From Herbihabitans rhizosphaerae (GTDB taxonomy: Bacteria > Actinomycetota > Actinomycetes > Mycobacteriales > Pseudonocardiaceae), in NCBI RefSeq assembly GCF_004216555.1, contig NZ_SGWQ01000002.1, positions 341,219 through 405,218 on the forward strand: a stretch of 64,000 nucleotides of DNA, given 5' to 3'. Of this stretch, positions 61,004 to 64,000 are shown one piece after another; position 1 is the first letter of the stretch; each line of letters opens with the position of its first letter. A program made the translations under genes and the position numbers. The notes beneath the pieces were generated by a model. That model had not been told where the DNA came from, ran no database searches, and saw nothing but the letters and a program-made list of their open reading frames with translations.

Positions 61004-64000
61004 ATGATCCTGCTTCTGTCCACTTCGGACACCGATTTGCTGTCCGCACGCGCGAGCGGCGCCGACTACCGGTTGGCCAATCCGGCGCGTGTCGGTGTGG
61101 ACGACCTGCCCACGCTGCTCGACGGGATCGCCCTGGTCGTCGTGCGAATTCTCGGCGGCCGGCGCGCCTGGGAGGAAGGGCTGGACGCGCTGCTGGCCAC
61201 CGGTCTCCCGGTGGTCGTGCTGGGCGGTGAGCAGGCGCCGGACGCCGAGCTGATGGAGCTGTCCACGGTGCCGGGCGGCGTGGTCGCCGAGGCGCACGCG
61301 TACCTCGCGCACGGCGGGCCGGCGAACCTCCGTGAGATGTCTCACTTCCTGTCCGACACGGTGTTGCTCACCGGAAACGGGTTCGCCCCGCCGCAGGAGA
61401 TGCCGGCGTGGGGGCAGTTGGAGCGGGTGTCGAGCCGGGCCGATGGCCCGAAGGTCGGCGTGCTTTATTACCGCGCGCACCATGTGGCCGGGAACACGGC
61501 GTTCGTGGAGACCTTGTGCGACGCGGTCGAGGACGCCGGCGGCCAGGCGCTTCCGGTCTATTGCGCCTCGCTGCGGGGTGCCGCGCCCGAACTGCTGGAG
61601 CTTCTGTCCACTGTGGACGCTCTGGTGGTGACCGTGCTCGCCGCCGGTGGTACCCGTCCGGCCGACGCGGGTGCCGGTGGGGACGACGAGGCGTGGGACG
61701 TCGGGGCGCTCGCCGCGCTCGATATCCCGGTGCTGCAAGGACTGTGCCTCACCTCCTCGCGTGCGACCTGGGAGGAGAGCGACGACGGGCTTTCGCCGAT
61801 GGACACCGCGACACAGGTCGCCGTGCCGGAGTTCGACGGGCGGCTGATCACGGTGCCGTTCTCGTTCAAGGAGACCGGCGCGGACGGGTTGTCGCACTAT
61901 GTGCCGGACCCGGAACGCGCCGCCCGGGTGGCCGGGATCGCGGTGCGGCACGCGATGCTGCGGCACGTCCCGCCGGCGTCACGGAAGATCGCGCTGATGC
62001 TGTCGGCGTACCCGACCAAGCACGCGCGGATTGGCAACGCGGTGGGTCTCGACACACCCGTGTCCGCCGTGAAGCTGTTGAACACGTTGCGGGACAAGGG
62101 TTACGACATCGGCGAGCCGGCCGATCTGCCCGGTGTGTCCACATCGGACGGTGACGCGCTGGTGCACGCGCTGATCGAGGCCGGCGGGCAGGACGAGAAC
62201 TGGCTGACCGAGGAGCAGCTCGCCGGCAACCCGATCCGGGTGCCGGCCGCCCGGTACCGCGAATGGTTCGCGACGCTGCCGGAGGCGCTGCGATCCGCCG
62301 TCGAGGGGCACTGGGGGCCGCCGCCCGGCGACCTGTTCGTCGACAAGTCGCGCGATCCGGACGGCGAGATCGTGCTGGCCGCGCTGCGCGCCGGGAACCT
62401 CGTGCTGATGGTGCAGCCGCCGCGCGGATTCGGCGAGAACCCGATCGCGATCTACCACGATCCCGATCTTCCGCCGAGCCACCACTACCTGGCCGCCTAC
62501 CGGTGGATCGCCGACGACTTCGGTGCACACGCGATGATCCACCTCGGCAAGCACGGCAACCTGGAATGGTTGCCCGGCAAGAACTTGGGCATGTCGGCGG
62601 CCTGCGGGACCGACGCCGCGCTCGGCGATCTGCCGCTGATCTACCCGTTCCTGGTGAACGATCCCGGCGAGGGCACGCAGGCCAAGCGGCGCGCGCACGC
62701 CACGCTGGTCGATCACCTCGTGCCGCCGATGGCGCGTGCCGAGAGCTACGGCGACATCGCGCGGCTGGAGCAGCTGCTTGACGAGTACGCGTCGATCCAG
62801 TCGATGGACCCGTCGAAGCTGCCGGCGATCCGCGCGCAGATCTGGACGCTGATCCAGGCGGCCAAACTCGATCACGATCTCGGCTTGGCCGAGCGTCCGC
62901 ACGACGCGGAGTTCGACGACTTCCTGCTGCACGTCGACGGGTGGCTGTGCGAGGTGAAGGACGCGCAGATCCGCGACGGCCTGCACGTGCTCGGCGAGGT
63001 GCCGGCCGGCGAGGCGCGGGTGAACCTGGTGACCTCGATGCTGCGCGCGCGGCAGATCTGGGGCGGCAAGGCCGGTGCACTGCCCGGACTGCGGGAAGCG
63101 TTGGGGCTCAACGAGGACGGCACGGCAGCGCGGGGCACGGTCGACGAGATCGAGGGCGTCGCGCGGTCGCTCGTCGAAGCGATGGAGCAGGCTGGTTGGG
63201 GTGATCCCGGTCCGGTCGTGCGCGAGGTGCTCGGCGAGGGCTTCGATGCCGTGGTCGCCGTGCTGCGGTTCGCCGCCGACGAGATCGTGCCGAGGCTGGC
63301 GCGCACCACCGACGAGATCGACGCGGTGCTGCACGCGCTGGACGGCGGCTACGTGCCGGCCGGGCCGAGCGGGTCACCGCTGCGCGGGTTGATCAACGTG
63401 CTGCCCACCGGGCGGAACTTCTACTCGGTCGACCCGAAGGCGGTGCCGAGCCGGCTGGCCTGGGACACCGGCCAGGCGATGGCCGACTCGCTGTTGGCCC
63501 GCTATCGCGAGGACACGGGGGAGTGGCCGCGGTCGGTCGGCCTGTCGATCTGGGGCACCTCGGCGATGCGCACCGCCGGTGACGACATCGCGGAAGTGTT
63601 CGCGCTGCTCGGGGTTCGGCCGGTGTGGGACGACGCGTCCCGCCGGGTGTCGGGGCTCGAAGTGATCCCGCTGGCCGAGTTGGAGCGGCCCAGGATCGAC
63701 GTGACCGTGCGGATCAGCGGGTTCTTCCGGGACGCGTTCCCGCACGTGGTGTACCTGCTGGACGACGCGGTGCGGATGGTGGCCGCGCTGGACGAGCCGG
63801 ACTCGGACAACTTCGTGCGCGCCCACGTGCGGACGGATCTCGATGCACATGGCGACGAACGGCGTGCCACCGCGCGCGTATTCGGTTCGAAACCCGGCAC
63901 TTACGGCGCCGGCCTGCTGCAATTGATCGACAGCCACAACTGGCGCGACGATCGCGATCTCGCCGAGGTGTACGCGGTGTGGGGCGGTTACGCCTACGGC
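61004..64000 (+). CDS. cobN: Cobaltochelatase large subunit CobN, N-terminal 999 codons
   Basis: The frame is open from ATG 61004 to the right edge without a stop, 999 codons; full-length CobN has roughly 1200 residues, so the C-terminus lies outside the window. Landmarks include VLYYRAHHVAGNTAFVETL, LQGLCLTSSRATWEES, LSAYPTKHARIGNAVGLDTP, MIHLGKHGNLEWLPGK and NVLPTGRNFYSVDPKAVPS. CobN inserts cobalt into hydrogenobyrinic acid a,c-diamide, with the ChlI-ChlD fusion as its likely ATPase partner. Riboswitch-controlled. Carries one perfect and at least two imperfect copies of the dispersed palindrome. Confidence 0.96.
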   Translation, partial: MILLLSTSDTDLLSARASGADYRLANPARVGVDDLPTLLDGIALVVVRILGGRRAWEEGLDALLATGLPVVVLGGEQAPDAELMELSTVPGGVVAEAHAYLAHGGPANLREMSHFLSDTVLLTGNGFAPPQEMPAWGQLERVSSRADGPKVGVLYYRAHHVAGNTAFVETLCDAVEDAGGQALPVYCASLRGAAPELLELLSTVDALVVTVLAAGGTRPADAGAGGDDEAWDVGALAALDIPVLQGLCLTSSRATWEESDDGLSPMDTATQVAVPEFDGRLITVPFSFKETGADGLSHYVPDPERAARVAGIAVRHAMLRHVPPASRKIALMLSAYPTKHARIGNAVGLDTPVSAVKLLNTLRDKGYDIGEPADLPGVSTSDGDALVHALIEAGGQDENWLTEEQLAGNPIRVPAARYREWFATLPEALRSAVEGHWGPPPGDLFVDKSRDPDGEIVLAALRAGNLVLMVQPPRGFGENPIAIYHDPDLPPSHHYLAAYRWIADDFGAHAMIHLGKHGNLEWLPGKNLGMSAACGTDAALGDLPLIYPFLVNDPGEGTQAKRRAHATLVDHLVPPMARAESYGDIARLEQLLDEYASIQSMDPSKLPAIRAQIWTLIQAAKLDHDLGLAERPHDAEFDDFLLHVDGWLCEVKDAQIRDGLHVLGEVPAGEARVNLVTSMLRARQIWGGKAGALPGLREALGLNEDGTAARGTVDEIEGVARSLVEAMEQAGWGDPGPVVREVLGEGFDAVVAVLRFAADEIVPRLARTTDEIDAVLHALDGGYVPAGPSGSPLRGLINVLPTGRNFYSVDPKAVPSRLAWDTGQAMADSLLARYREDTGEWPRSVGLSIWGTSAMRTAGDDIAEVFALLGVRPVWDDASRRVSGLEVIPLAELERPRIDVTVRISGFFRDAFPHVVYLLDDAVRMVAALDEPDSDNFVRAHVRTDLDAHGDERRATARVFGSKPGTYGAGLLQLIDSHNWRDDRDLAEVYAVWGGYAYG
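61606..61618. repeat. Dispersed palindrome GTCCACTGTGGAC, perfect copy 8
   Basis: Perfect copy in cobN, read as Ser-Thr-Val-Asp. Confidence 0.85.

Overview
The window is high-GC actinobacterial DNA. Four things point to the order Pseudonocardiales: two XRE (DUF5753)/DUF397 regulator pairs, many GTG and apparently leaderless starts, three DesK/NarL-type two-component systems, and aerobic-style cobalamin genes. That placement is inferred from gene content only. Genes are packed tightly: co-directional neighbours often overlap by 4 nt (ATGA, GTGA, one TTGA), and 10 of the 14 convergent pairs overlap at their 3' ends. I see no rRNA, tRNA, CRISPR array or complete insertion sequence.

Layout. 0-4 kb is an accessory module. 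A divergent XRE regulator with its DUF397 partner faces a lower-GC operon of an 86-aa protein, a radical SAM enzyme, an AAA/ABC-type ATPase and a kinase-fold phosphotransferase. A tandem perfect palindrome lies between the two units. 4-19 kb is chromosomal housekeeping: smpB, cell-wall and envelope proteins, a two-component system, glmS, an EAL/GGDEF protein, a lycopene cyclase, an acVLRF1-type release factor, and an ABC-F protein with a putative leader-peptide attenuator. 19-34 kb holds a GT87 transferase, an ABC exporter, several alpha/beta hydrolases, a DesKR system facing its ABC transporter, an LCP cell-wall ligase preceded by a 35-aa small ORF, a peroxiredoxin, a deaminase and a thioesterase. 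34.9-42 kb carries the B12-dependent fused isobutyryl-CoA mutase icmF, a 3-hydroxybutyryl-CoA dehydrogenase behind two perfect 18-bp operators, and a glycosyltransferase/methyltransferase/toroid-protein operon. 42.1-43.8 kb is decayed: a frameshifted TPR protein and an alpha/beta-hydrolase stump. 43.9-47.8 kb is an MMPL exporter operon with its own two-component system.

48.2-64 kb is a cobalamin biosynthesis region: cobB, cobO, a ChlI-ChlD fusion, cobL, cobM, cbiD, cobK, cobIJ, cobH, cobG and most of cobN. Two cobalamin riboswitches lie upstream of the chelatase-like gene and of cobN. An XRE/DUF397 pair and an HNH-endonuclease remnant interrupt it. The pathway combines CobG (oxygen-dependent type) with CbiD in place of CobF. 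Its product would serve IcmF, encoded about 15 kb away.

Across the window, and densest in the cobalamin region, a 13-bp palindrome GTCCAC(T/A)GTGGAC recurs inside unrelated coding sequences. All eight perfect copies are read in the one frame that encodes Ser-Thr-Val-Asp. This HIP1-like dispersed element and the 1.2-4.0 kb radical SAM operon are the most interesting signals.
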